NCBI GenBank assembly: GCA_008931825.1
Contig: QXVZ01021699.1
Span: forward strand, 1 to 30,947
Direction: 5' to 3'
DNA length: 30,947 nucleotides
DNA from: Phallusia fumigata
Lineage: Eukaryota; Chordata; Ascidiacea; Phlebobranchia; Ascidiidae
The stretch's first letter is position 1; each line of letters starts with the position of its first letter. The translations under genes and the position numbers were made by a program. Shown one piece after another: positions 20,536 to 30,947 of this stretch. The notes beneath the pieces were generated by a model. The model was given only the letters and a program-made list of their open reading frames with translations, had not been told where the DNA came from and made no database searches.

Positions 20536-23027
20536 ATGACGTCACTATCCATCCATTTTCTTCGCACGTGCTTTATGGTTTCTCTTCTTGTTAGTATGGT
20601 GTAAGTCTGACAGTACGCAATGCCGAATTACTCAGCAGTAAATAACACGTGACGAACGTTGGTCAGATTCTTGGGCATGCGGCATACCCGAGATTTTAGG
20701 CCGGGTATGTCAGGCATCAAAGTATGCGTTCCCACCCATGCAATTAGTACCAGTGTAAACACGACATGATCAGTTTTAGATTCGGAACGCAAAAAAACTT
20801 TATGGATGAAGACCCTAAATCAATAACACGAACAAGGATAAAAACTTTCAATAACACACGCGTTGGTTTTGTTGACCACATACTGTGACAAAACAGTTAG
20901 TGACATTCCGCGGAGATTTGTCAGATACGGTCAATTTACCGGACCGTTTATGTCACGTTTGTTTTATCAAAGTTCATTTTTTAGCACAATTAACAACATC
21001 TCCAAATTTGGTTTGTGCAATCTGCCAACGTACGATCAACATTGAAACGAAGTTCGGCTGAAAATAAAACTTGTGCAATGAGAAAGCAAATAAACACTAA
21101 AATACTGAGGGTTTAAGGGGCTTGTGTTTGATGGAACAAAGCCTTTGCGCTGATAAAGATTTCAAAGCATTTTAACTTTCAAATTCAATCAGCTTGTATA
21201 TAACACATTGAAAACGTGAAACCATAGTTTCCACAAGAACAAGTTTTCCATTAGTGAGTGGGCTGAGATGCTTCCACAAAAAAACTTGCGCAACGCTGAG
21301 ACGTAAAAAGGTTAAGGGCATAACTGGTTGTTGATCGCGCTGCAGCTACACCGTAATTACAAAGGGTTATGTGGCGGGGTTCACAAGAGAGTGAGTTTGG
21401 CGCAAAACTTGTAGAACTGCAGATCGCTTTTGCTGTGCGGCAGCCAACCGGATATAAAATTACGACCTTTTCAACGCGGTTTCAGGTATAAATTTAATAT
21501 TAACGTTTCGACCTTAGATAGATCAAATGTCAGCTTATATGCAAAACTATGGCGGCAGAGCTATTCTTACACATCGTGCCAAAGGAAACGCATTTCTCCC
21601 ATAACGCGTTTTTCACATAGCCTACCAACCATAAAAATTAAGTTCTTAGCCTGTTCAAATCAACACATAAAGCATTTTGAAGTCAAGCATTGCTAGCAGC
21701 TTTCATTCCATCATCAATTTGACAAATCACTTCAGGGAGTTTTACTTGCTTAATAGCGCCACCCGGTGGCAAAAACATGAAAAGGGAAGTCAGCCTGGAC
21801 AAGCTGATGTGTAAACCACGTGGCATAACTTAAACCAGGGTACGAAATCTGTTCCTAGCGAGGATGCTCAATCATTAGGGTAAGTTTAAATCAGTTAAGA
21901 ATATAATTTCGACAAGTGACGCCGACAAGAAAATGTTGAGAATCACAGACTTAAAACGAAATAACAGAGACCGACCGAGTAAGGAATCGTTGCGGAAAAC
22001 AAAATGAAAAGTGAAATAAGTGCAAGGGGTGACGTATAAACACTGACACGACAAAACACAAATCTGCACATCAACTAATCACATGGTACAAGGTGATTTA
22101 AGCACATTGTTAGGTAAACTCAGGAAAAGTGCATTGATTCTACCAGAAACAACTTGTATCACATGTGATAAAAAGGTTTTACATCATCGAAACGCACAGG
22201 AAGGCAGCAACAAATTAATAAATGACAGTGAATAAACCAACACAGTGAATAAACCGTACAAAAACAAATACAAAATTAAATAGAATCAGCTTTAACTTTA
22301 AGCTATGACATCACAAGTGATAGACAAAGTCATTGTTTTAAACAATATGAAGCAGAATCCTTCTATTGTTTTCCATCAGTAAGTAGACTGCGGTGTATCT
22401 TGGTCATTTACTTGTGGAATCGTGACCGGTGGTAGAGAAAGTTTATGAGACAACTTAACTTCATGACGGAGTTGACCGAAAGCTGGTAAGCAAAAAAGTT
22501 GTCAACACAATATTTTGGAATTATTCAAATTTTTCCATTACAACAATGCCAGAAGAAATACTGGTAAATTGCCTCTAAGATCCTGGAAGTCTTTACTTGG
22601 CGCCCTTTGCTATTGATTTCTGGCAAATTTACTTTGTCTTTGTTGACCAGGTAGCTTGCTTTGGGTGCAAACAAGATCACCACAAGGAGGCAGGAAAGGG
22701 CAAACAGTTTCGGTCATTCAATACAAAGTGAAAAATTCGACTTAAACAGGTTTGACAATAAAAAAGTTGAATATATGCCTTGGTGCAGCAAAATTGAGAC
22801 TTGCAACAACTTGGCCTAAAAACAAGTTTGTCCATGTTATGAAATTTTCTTGGTACCTGCTTTTCTCGCTGGAGCCGCTACAGAGGGAAAACCGTACAAA
22901 GGAAATCTCGGTACTGGGGAAGTTCCCCTTTGTAGGTAGCCTCCACCAGATGGCGTCGTGGCATGGTTGCCAGGCAACGACAGGAACGGCTGCGACAAAA
23001 ATAAGTGTTATTGTTTTGTTCTCAGAT

Positions 23028-23033
23028 TTTATT
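23028..23033 (-). terminator. Candidate poly(A) signal for the ankyrin gene
   Basis: AATAAA on the minus strand, about 290 bases beyond the TAA at 23319-23321. The same motif is kept in copy A (1965-1970). It lies next to the SINE-like B box, so it may derive from a repeat. Confidence 0.35.
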
Positions 23034-23035
23034 TG

Positions 23036-23150
23036 AGTGGGTTGTGCAATCGCAAACCCAAGGTCGGTGGTTCGAATCCCATCTGCTCCTCTCATATTAT
23101 TTCGACCGAGAAAGCTTAAGAGCCATTGCCCTGACAAAGGTCTGTTTAAA
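23036..23150 (+). repeat. tRNA-derived SINE-like fragment, copy B
   Basis: A B box, GGTTCGAATCC, lies at 23069-23079 after a tRNA-like GTGCAATCGCAAACCC stretch. A tail with CCCTGACAAAGGTCTGTTT follows. No A box sits at the right distance, so it is not a tRNA gene. Confidence 0.4.
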
Positions 23151-23318
23151 AAACAACCAGTAAAGATTCCACACACATCGCTCAACACATACTCGTGGCA
23201 TGTTTTGTCTCAACAACGATTTCATTCTGTGAGTTTCGTCGTTCAACTTTTTGCTGATGTTTCGAATCAAGTCTCTCGCGTTCTTCAGTTTGTAAGCTGC
23301 CGAATATTCGAAAGTGGA

Positions 23319-26300
23319 TTATTGAGAGGATTTACGAAAAAATAATATTTCTGCAGGTTTACCTTTAAACCTTGCGATGATGTCATCAGTGAAGAATGTG
23401 CAAGCAATCCATTCGTCGTAGTCATGGATGAGGTCAAGGGCAGTGTGACCTTGGTTGTTCTTCCAACGAACGTCCGCACCTACAGTGACGTAACAATAAG
23501 TATTACGTCACAAACCGCTCTTTGGTGTCATGTTGCGGTAAATAAATACAAGACACAACAATAAGAATAAGAAACAAGCTTCGAGGTCAAACAAATCGGG
23601 AAAAGACAAGGTTGAAAATCAAATTTCTAAAAGATGTCAGTCGATGTTCACGGATTTGTGTTTAGGCCCGAAGCGAATTAGATCGCCCCATCAATTCGTC
23701 TGTGGCTGACGCTATTACAACTCACGATTACAGTTTTTTCGTGGCTGGCGCTTTACCAACTGAAATACACAGAATCGGTGGAAGGATCCCTGCTGCACTC
23801 AACTACGAATTATATAAATTCAATACTAGAGTCTTCCCAGATGAATGAATCACGGAACAGCAGGTCACAAGAGGCGATATACCGAATCATATAGTCGGCC
23901 AAAGACCTTTCAAATATACGAATGCATATAATTTGCAGTTATGTGCACATATTATCCACATTCTGTTGAGCCTCACCTTGGTTTATAAGAACACTGGCAG
24001 CTTCAAAGTTGTTCGTTTTCATCGCATCAAACAAACTCGTTGACCTCTCGTCATTTGTTCCGTCAACTTTCGCCCCAAACTCAAACAAAACTTGTAAGAC
24101 GTCGGGAGGACCAGTCATGCGTGACGCTAGGTGAACTGACCTGAAATATTAAATCGTTATTTATTTTTTGTTGTTTCTATCCACAAACCTGAGATTGCAA
24201 GACATTTTTTAATACAATCAACGTAAACTTACGTGTCGCCTCCCGGATATTTCAAAGTAACAAGTCCCCCATTTTTTAATAGAAATCGTGTTGCTTCCGC
24301 CCTCTCATCCAATGAAACTTCCTGCTTTAGAATTTTGTAAATAATTCGGTTGCATTCGTCAGTTTTGAACAGAAATCCCTGCTGCACCAACCTAAAGATA
24401 ACAGTTTGTTACATTCCAATTAAACTGACTGTGAAGGCAACAGGTTGTGGGTTCTAATCTCACTATGTCCGCAAAAACAAATGGTAAACAGGGAAAACCA
24501 CCATTTGGTAATATTGGTGATGAATCAATATCAAAATATACATGTGAAGAGGTCAATAGCACTCGGTTTTGTTCCAACTGTCACCAGAAGCACAAGGTTT
24601 AATGACAACTGTCACCAAAAACACTTAGTTAGGTGACAACTGTCAGTAATGCTTAGTACTAAAGTTTATGTCTTGGCAAATGAGCTTAAAGCAGCCAGCG
24701 GCATAGCTAACAAGAAAGTGTTCGGTTTGTGGCCATTCAAAAGCAAACAATAACATTACAATTTACCAAGTTGCACAAGAAAGATGATTTCCAGCAAGAG
24801 CAAGATATGGAAGACTTGGAGGAGAATCAATCGCTTCCTTATCAACTTCGGACTTTATCAAATCATCACTTTCATCCAGGAGCAGTTGGATCACATCTTT
24901 CCGACCCTGGAGGAAAACAAACTTAATGTCATGAAAACGTTGTGGAAACTAGAAAATTTTTGCTGCTATAAGTCAGCATGAAACAAAAAAAGAATGAAAA
25001 GTCACAAACAAGCTCTTTTCAGACTTAAATATTTACAAGCCATGTAGCTGCAGTGACTTTCCAGACCTACCAAGGGTAGTTTTAAGAAGTCATCGATCTG
25101 TTTTTAGGGGATATGAGGATGGTTTGTTACTTAAACATGAGAACAATAATTACTCTTCGGAAATGACTGAAGGGGGTGAGAGAACTGGTTGGAGATTTCA
25201 CAGATTACCAACATAAAAAAGGTTAGGAATCGCTGTTCTACAGTAATTAGCAAAAGTGTGAACAGGTGTTCACAAAAATGTAGGTAAAATTCCAAATGTA
25301 ACCTGCATTGCGGCGCAGTGCACTGGCATTAGTTGCTTCTTATTTCTGTGGACGATATCAGCATCGTGGTCGACCTAAAAAGTTGACATGAAAACTTAAA
25401 CAAATAGACTTGTAACCTGAAAAACAAACAGAAAGCAAAGCACCTTTTTGAAGATGACATCAAAGTCAAACATAGAAATCTCAGCAACACTTAAAACATC
25501 AAACATAAAAATCTTACTAGTAATTTTATTCCATCAAGAAAACTTGGTTTATTGTTTTCACCGTAAGCTCTGACATGGAGAGCAACATTTCCCTCATTGT
25601 CGGCTGCGTTGACATCTGCGTTGCTATCCAATAAAAGCTAAAATATGAACAACAATACAATTGTATCACAAAAACTAAGGTACAGCAGGCAGCTGCAGAA
25701 AACATCTGCTTTCCAAAACTCAATGTCAAGAATACAATTAATTTTTACACAGTTCTTGTGATTTTAAGCACCAAGCGTCTGAAACCTGCTTGTCGCAAGA
25801 AATTTGTGTTGAATAACTTACTGGACATTACCTCGAGAGTTTCAATGCTTCTGGCTCTGTGCAGTGGAGTAGCACCCTGGTAATCCTGCAAGTTGACATC
25901 CACACGAACTTTCAACAAATTCTGGATAAAATAAAAACAAAATCATTAAAGGTTGCAAGCATTCTGTTTGAATTTGAAGCAAACTTTAGCATTATTACTC
26001 GGCTTGGTGGAGCACTTTCAGGTTATTGTGACATCATACATACATGGACATGTTTTTATTGATAAGAACTAAAGCATTTTTTAAATGAAAGATTGTTTGT
26101 TTGATGAAAGTGCTCAAATATGCATAAAAGTGCTCGTTAAAGTTTGTGCTATAACTTTTGTTCAAGCCTCTTCTGATTTTAGTCAGTTTTGACACCTAGC
26201 ATATTTTTATTCTTGCAAGAGTACTCAGCTCTGAAAACTTATAACAGTGAAGTCTGTTGAGGAAAAATTTACACAATTGATTAAAACTCCGGTACCTTGA

Positions 26301-29300
26301 TAGCTGTGATATCTTCAAAGTGAACAGCAGTGTGCATCAGAGTGCTTCCTTTTAAGCATCGAGCACTGATATCTGCCATTTGTCGAATTCCCAACATATG
26401 ATCCTTAACAATGCGGTGCAGGGGACCCAGATGACCACGCACCACCTCAGGAACTGTAGCTTGCCACAACGCTGCTATTTCTACAAACACAAAATGTAGT
26501 TTATTATGTTAGTACAAACAATGGCAGAAAAAAGCACAAAAATACACTGTTACATATTTATGGCACTGTTTTTTCATTGTGATGCAAAAAATGGCCGCAT
26601 TAACCCAACTTGCCCTCAAATTCCATGTTGTATTTTTGCCTCTAATTTTTGATGCAAAAAAACTTCCCAACCTTTTAGCGATGTTTTCATATCTTCGTGT
26701 CTCATAAGATCAAAAGCAGTTTGGCAGCTGAAATTTTGTATCTTTGTATTACATCCCCACTCTATCAACAACTGCATGCAAAGATGAGTTTATTTCGCTT
26801 GTTTTCCAACAAAAGATCAAAAATAAGATACAAGCCAGTATTTGTGTATAAAACATTTTCTACGTTTCGACAAAGCTGTTGACATCACCAGGAAAGTAAA
26901 CAATGCTTTACACACAAATACTAACGTGAATCTTCTTGTAGAAACTTTAAACCAGTGAAACTGTGGTCCACGGACCGCCGGTGATCCGGCATTGCCCCAT
27001 AGTGGTCCGTGAAAAAATTACTTAAAACTAGGCAAGGGTTTAAAAAATCCCTTGTTTTGTGAGTGTGTTAGAGTGAAATTCTGTTTGGTGGTCCTCCAAA
27101 CAAAGTTGAAAGATAAAGTGGTCCTTGGGCTAAAATAGTTTGAGAAGCATTGCTTCAAACTATGATAAACCTAAAATAGCATGGTATTTTTGAAGTTCAC
27201 TAACCACTAACCAGGGCCTCTACACTATTATTAGCAAAAGTCGTCAACAGCTTTTTTCAGCAATAGACACAGATGATCCACAGTTACCTGTGCTACTCTC
27301 CTGTGTAAACCCTCAGCAGCAAAGAACAGCGCGGTACATCCAGTCACATTCTTGGCATTCACATTACACCCGCTCTCCAACAAAAACTTGCAAATATTCT
27401 GCAAACACAGAAACATCTGGTAATTCCTGCCCCCTTTTTATCTACAGTAAGTTAATGAATAACCATAGATTTATAAATTGGAATTTCTTTTACCAGAGTT
27501 GTCCTATGTTGTCACAAGCTATTAGGAAGTTACTTACTAATTTTATCCATGAGTAAGTATACTGTATTGTGCATGTTAAGTGTATTGGTTCTCAGATGGT
27601 AGGTCGTAGCGACCTGGTGTGTCGATTTAATTTTACACCGCAAAAATTAAGGTTTTTTGTTGTTGTTTTAAATATACAACTTTGACGATCATAGTTGGAG
27701 CAACAAAAATCAAAGTTATGCAAAAAAATGCCAATGAAAAGTGATAAGCAAAGATATAGACTTTTTTACTGGGGTTTTTTTATCAAAAAATATTTTGCCT
27801 TGTTGTATGGTTTATATTTCCTGCATGTAACATCTATTAAGAGATACAAACTTACAAATTGTCCAAATCTGGCTGCCACATGCAAAATGGTGTTGCCAGA
27901 ATTTGTTTCCCGACAAGCAATGAAATTTGGGTGCGACTCGGAGAAAAACAAAACCATTTTCTTCACCACATCAAAATCACCATCTCTGACCGCTTTGAAA
28001 AACAACCTCTGCCACTGGGTGGTGTTACCGGGGAAAACTTGGTAGAGAAAACTAAAAAGAAAAAGTATTTACAGTGAAAATGGGCAGAAAAACAATTTTG
28101 TGTGCTTGGACTTTATGCAGAAAAGAGATAGAAAGCAAATCTTCAGGGTGAAGCCTATTCTTGAACGGGATTTAAATTAACAACCTTTACCAAACCAACA
28201 ACAATAAAACCGGAAATCAATTTTTATATTGATTTGCTAAAAGTGTTTTAACAAAATAAAAGCAAAAAGCAAGCATAAAATTTGTGAGCTACAGACAGTG
28301 CACTCTGTTTCGAGCCGTAAGGTCTCATCAGTGCAGCTGGTGACAGGCCGTTTAGGCTAGTCTAGCCAAAGCTTTCAACTTTTTTAACTCCTGGTTCCAA
28401 TTTCTATATCTGCCATAAAACAATTCCTTAATCATAAAGGTTCTTTACTATGTTTTTTTCACTACAAGGAGGAACAAGTAAATACCATGACATTCCATCA
28501 AATCCTTCATCCATCCACCATGAAGCAAATGGAGGCAAAACTTCTGTGTCCAAATAGGGCTTTAATGCTGACTCAATGTTTTCTAAATATTTGTTACTTC
28601 GATATCTTGGCATGGTGATTTTTGAGCAGTTAAAACTCCTCAACTTCTAAAAAGCTGAACAGTGTGAAGAATAACGTAGTTTTTACCTGGTAATTGACAA
28701 CTTTGCCTCAGTGTTTTGCTGTGTATTCATATTTATTTTATTTTATTTTTAGATAACACAACTAAATGGAAAATCACCACATCTACCAACAAGTTTACAG
28801 ACTAACTGCTAAATAAAATATCTGGATAGCTTTTCTGTAACAAACATTTCAACTTCCATAACTGAGACTGCCAATTAATCAGGCTTACACCAGTTTTTCT
28901 TCTCCCACTGGTCTGTCAAGCTATGTCAATTCCATACAATGGCTTGTCTGTAAAGTCAACAATCCGGCAGACGAGCAACTGTTTCTCATCATAACACTTG
29001 TTTTTCTCATCCACAAACCACAAGCAATTGTGCCCTGCCAATTTGACAACAATAGTTGGTGGCCAACATAATATTAGACTTTTTCACAAGAAGTTGAATG
29101 CTTGTTGGTCTGGTTACCATTTTTTTCATGAGAGTTGGTTGGGCAGACAATACTGTGAGCTTCTTATGTCAAGTACCACTTGAAGTTTATTGGTAAGAAA
29201 AGTTATTGGGTTTCTGGGTTTAGGTATGTCAAGGAATGTTGAGTGACTATGTGGCAGTAAGTCAGGTTTTATGACAGATAGATTAGACTTTTGGCCTACA

Positions 29301-30532
29301 TTGAAAAATATAAAATAATTTGAAGCTTTTGATAACTCTTTTACTGTGCTAGAAAGGTTTGGATTTATAAAAGAAGTCAACAGGTAAAAGTGAGTGAAAA
29401 AAAACAACTTACGTTGAGTTGGTCTTCAGTGTTTTGTTCCTTGACATACTTTCCAAGTAAAACTACAAAAAAACATGTTATATTGGTTACAAATAAAATA
29501 AATGTTAGCGCAATTCATGGTAGGGTAAAAATTTAACACAACATGAAATTAGTTTTGACATTTTTACTGACAGGAAAACTGGTGGAAATAAACAAGCATC
29601 AGAGGAAACACAAACAATTGAATTTACCTCGTATTCGGGGTAAATCGCTGGCTCGAGAACATAGACTTCACCCTGGGGAATCCCCAACAAGTCCCGGATG
29701 TTCCGACTCCCTTCAACCCCTGATAAAATGAAAACCACAACAATGTTACTGCTCGTGAAAATGTGCGAAGAAACATAAAGATAAACTAAGCTCTGATTTA
29801 TTTTTTTTCAAATGAAACACTATTCTGTAAGAGAAAAGTCGACCAAAGATAAAAACATTAACACTCTCCAATACAGAATAGAAGAAAGGGCCCTAATGCC
29901 AATTTGTACTATACAACAAGATAGATGTAGAATTTGCTAACATCAAAACACATGTAAAGGACTTTCATACAAAAGGCTCACCAGTAAAATCATCAAGAAA
30001 TTCTTTAGTTTTTTTGACCCTCAGCACGATTCTACGATCAGGATTGCAAGTTTCCTTTTCATAAGCTCGATAAAATCCAGATCCCTGTGTAAGTTGCAGG
30101 TTAACGGCAATCGACATGCAAAGGTCATTGATCGTCATATTCCTGTGATAAAAAAATGTAGATAGAATGCAGGTAGAGGAAAAAATGCTTAAGTCATAAA
30201 TCAAAAAAAAAATTGTGACACACATAGGTCAGGAGGTGTTGATGTACCGCAAGTTACAAAGAAAAAGTAATGATATAAAAATGATTTGTTAGCGTCCAAT
30301 TAATTGGTATGTGTGCTGTATCAGCATAAGGTGACAAAACAGAAATGCTTTTAGTCTTAGCGGTGTAAAAATACAAAATACTTTGTATTTGACCTTGGAA
30401 CTTGTACAAGGTCGAACCTCTCAACCATCTTCTGTGCAATAACTTTTCTTGTCTCCTCCTGAACCTGTTTGATGTGTTTCAACCAAAAGTTGATGTATTC
30501 GATGTCGTAGGCTTCTTTTAAGTTGTTCTGCT
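23319..30532 (-). CDS. Ankyrin-repeat protein, 5' end incomplete
   Basis: Exons in order of transcription: 30394-30532, 29982-30142, 29628-29719, 28486-28646, 27856-28051, 27288-27398, 26672-26771, 26296-26480, 25832-25921, 25518-25637, 25303-25374, 24767-24906, 24233-24391, 23977-24140, 23319-23479 (TAA). Phases agree at every junction, giving about 680 codons. A 50-base candidate exon at 29413-29462 fits the next exon in one frame but not the previous one, so its use is unresolved. The donor at 28486 (GTATTT) is weak. From 28051 onward the protein is mainly ankyrin repeats, roughly one per exon, with motifs such as SGNTILHVAARFGQF, VNAKNVTGCTALFFAAE, DYQGATPLHRA, VNAADNEGNVALH and VRWKNNQGHTALDLIHDYDE. 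The N-terminal ~200 residues match no family I recognise (for example RDLLGIPQGEVYVLEPAIYP). No membrane helix or catalytic motif is seen, so a cytosolic scaffold role is only a guess. The larger introns (374-839 bases) hold no further exon I can support. Confidence 0.85.
26953..27165. mobile_element. hAT-like non-autonomous element relic in an ankyrin-gene intron
   Basis: It begins near CAGTGAAACTGTGGTCCACG and ends near GTTTGAGAAGCATTGCT, the complement of a CAATGCTTCTCAAAC-type terminus. Internal GTGGTCC and GGTCCGTG words recur. These fit common hAT MITE ends, but the inverted termini are degraded. It lies between exons 26672-26771 and 27288-27398. Confidence 0.4.
28295..28375. repeat. 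Dispersed repeat fragment in an ankyrin-gene intron
   Basis: The words TTTCGAGCCGTAAGG and CTCATCAGTGCAGCTGG resemble the conserved core of SINE-like repeats found in many invertebrates. No ends or target duplications can be defined. Confidence 0.3.
28647..29412. other. Large intron of the ankyrin gene
   Basis: About 770 bases without a supported exon. A 93-codon minus-strand frame (29126-29407) lacks an acceptor and donor in phase with its neighbours and shows no ankyrin pattern. Confidence 0.4.
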
Positions 30533-30791
30533 CTATAGAATATTGAAAAATCCAGATTTGGAAAGCATCAAAATCTTGCCACAAACATAAACAATTCTTA
30601 TATACTGTCATTTCCTTGATCAATAGAGTTAGGAATATTTGTTTTCCAAACTTTAAACCAGAGGTTAGCAAACAATGGTAAGCACGCCATGGAGTGATTA
30701 TTCCTAGCAGGCCAAGTGATTTATGGGTTCGTATTTCATGACATTTTTTAGCCAAGTCGGTCGACAATTTTCTTTTATTTACAGTCAAGTG

Positions 30792-30826
30792 CAGTGCAAC
30801 TGCAGCAACTGCAGCAACTGCAGCAA
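30792..30826 (+). repeat. Short 9-base microsatellite (TGCAGCAAC)
   Basis: About three and a half copies of a 9-base CTGCAGCAA unit. Read on the minus strand it gives the Val/Ala run at the start of the 158-codon open frame 30357-30833. I regard only the last ~139 bases of that frame as exon. Confidence 0.6.
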
Positions 30827-30860
30827 TGAGCAACAGAGAACCTGTGTAAACCCCAGACTT

Positions 30861-30947
30861 TTAAGGATTGCAACGACCACCCTACTCAATTCAAAAACAT
30901 AAAGCAGTGATATTATTAACATGGCACCTAAAGTGATTGGCATTTTG
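30861..30947. mobile_element. Second copy of the 2503-2586 hAT-like repeat, cut by the window end
   Basis: Shared words are GATTGCAA, CATAAAG.AGTGA, AA.GTGGCAC-like sequence and a final ATTTTG, with interspersed differences. The copy lies upstream of the first visible ankyrin exon and runs off the window. Confidence 0.4.

Larger units (their letters stand above)
18744..21245. repeat. Tandem unit 2, 3' flank (matches 13841-15995)
   Basis: This near-identical copy of the region after the kinase gene is interrupted by two single-N positions (20019, 20396) with local duplicated segments beside them. No independent gene is supported. The 88-codon minus-strand frame at 20208-20474 runs across an N and across duplicated sequence. 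Confidence 0.9.
21245..25060. repeat. Segmental duplication, copy B
   Basis: This is the partner of 1-3575. It carries the intact 3' exons of the ankyrin gene and retains an exon (24233-24391) and a stretch near 22870-22975 that copy A lacks. Positions 21246-23027 hold no supported gene. The 88-codon plus frame at 21430 and the overlapping frames at 22742-23345 lie in repeat-like DNA and lack splice support. Confidence 0.9.

Noticed and set aside
21430-21696. 88-codon plus-strand frame in copy B
   Set aside because: The corresponding copy A sequence (about 150-330) does not preserve the frame, and the region looks like dispersed repeat DNA.
24729-24981. Plus-strand frames of 65 codons at 24729 and 24784
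   Set aside because: They are antisense shadows of the ankyrin exon 24767-24906, which has proper acceptor, donor and phase on the minus strand.
30533-30833. N-terminal part of the 158-codon minus frame as coding
   Set aside because: It begins in a 9-base microsatellite, and a good acceptor (TTCTATAG) lies at 30533-30540, so only 30394-30532 is taken as exon.
1-30947. CRISPR arrays, bacterial operons, rRNA genes, or retroviral/LTR elements
   Set aside because: None seen. No spaced identical repeats of CRISPR type, no operon-style gene packing, and no reverse-transcriptase, integrase or capsid-like frames on either strand.

Overview
This is eukaryotic nuclear DNA from an animal: AT-rich, with short introns carrying GT..AG boundaries, compact multi-exon genes, and many small non-autonomous repeats. 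The style (short introns, an acceptor-like site just before a start codon, tunicate-like repeats) would fit a tunicate such as Ciona, but nothing in the window proves the species. All gene models were spliced by eye from splice sites and reading-frame phase.

Layout. (1) Positions 1-3575 are segmental-duplication copy A, carrying a broken fragment of the 3' end of an ankyrin-repeat gene on the minus strand. (2) 3576-10600 has no convincing gene. It holds a degenerate ~115-base tandem array, a long palindrome, a 428-base foldback MITE with 9-base direct repeats, and the left part of a tandem duplication. (3) 10665-13840 (+) is a seven-exon gene for a predicted 715-residue protein: an N-terminal RIPK-like non-RD kinase, one transmembrane helix, and a ~257-residue helical, TPR-like C-terminal domain. 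(4) 16370-21245 is a second tandem unit. It keeps the transmembrane and C-terminal exons (17267-18743, +) but has no kinase exons. (5) 21245-25060 is duplication copy B. It contains the 3' exons of a largely intact ankyrin-repeat gene that runs on the minus strand from about 30532 to 23319 and is incomplete at its 5' end.

The most interesting locus is the kinase pair. Charge around the membrane helix predicts that the kinase is cytosolic and the C-terminal domain is outside the cell or in a lumen, a type II 'receptor kinase' layout unusual in animals. The two C-terminal domains differ at roughly a third of residues, although the introns and 3' flanks around them are nearly identical. This points to diversifying selection or mosaic gene conversion, as in recognition or immune genes. 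The second unit may encode a kinase-less decoy or, because every exon junction is phase 1, may serve as an alternative 3' cassette for the kinase. The ankyrin gene converges on this locus; no functional link between them can be shown from sequence.
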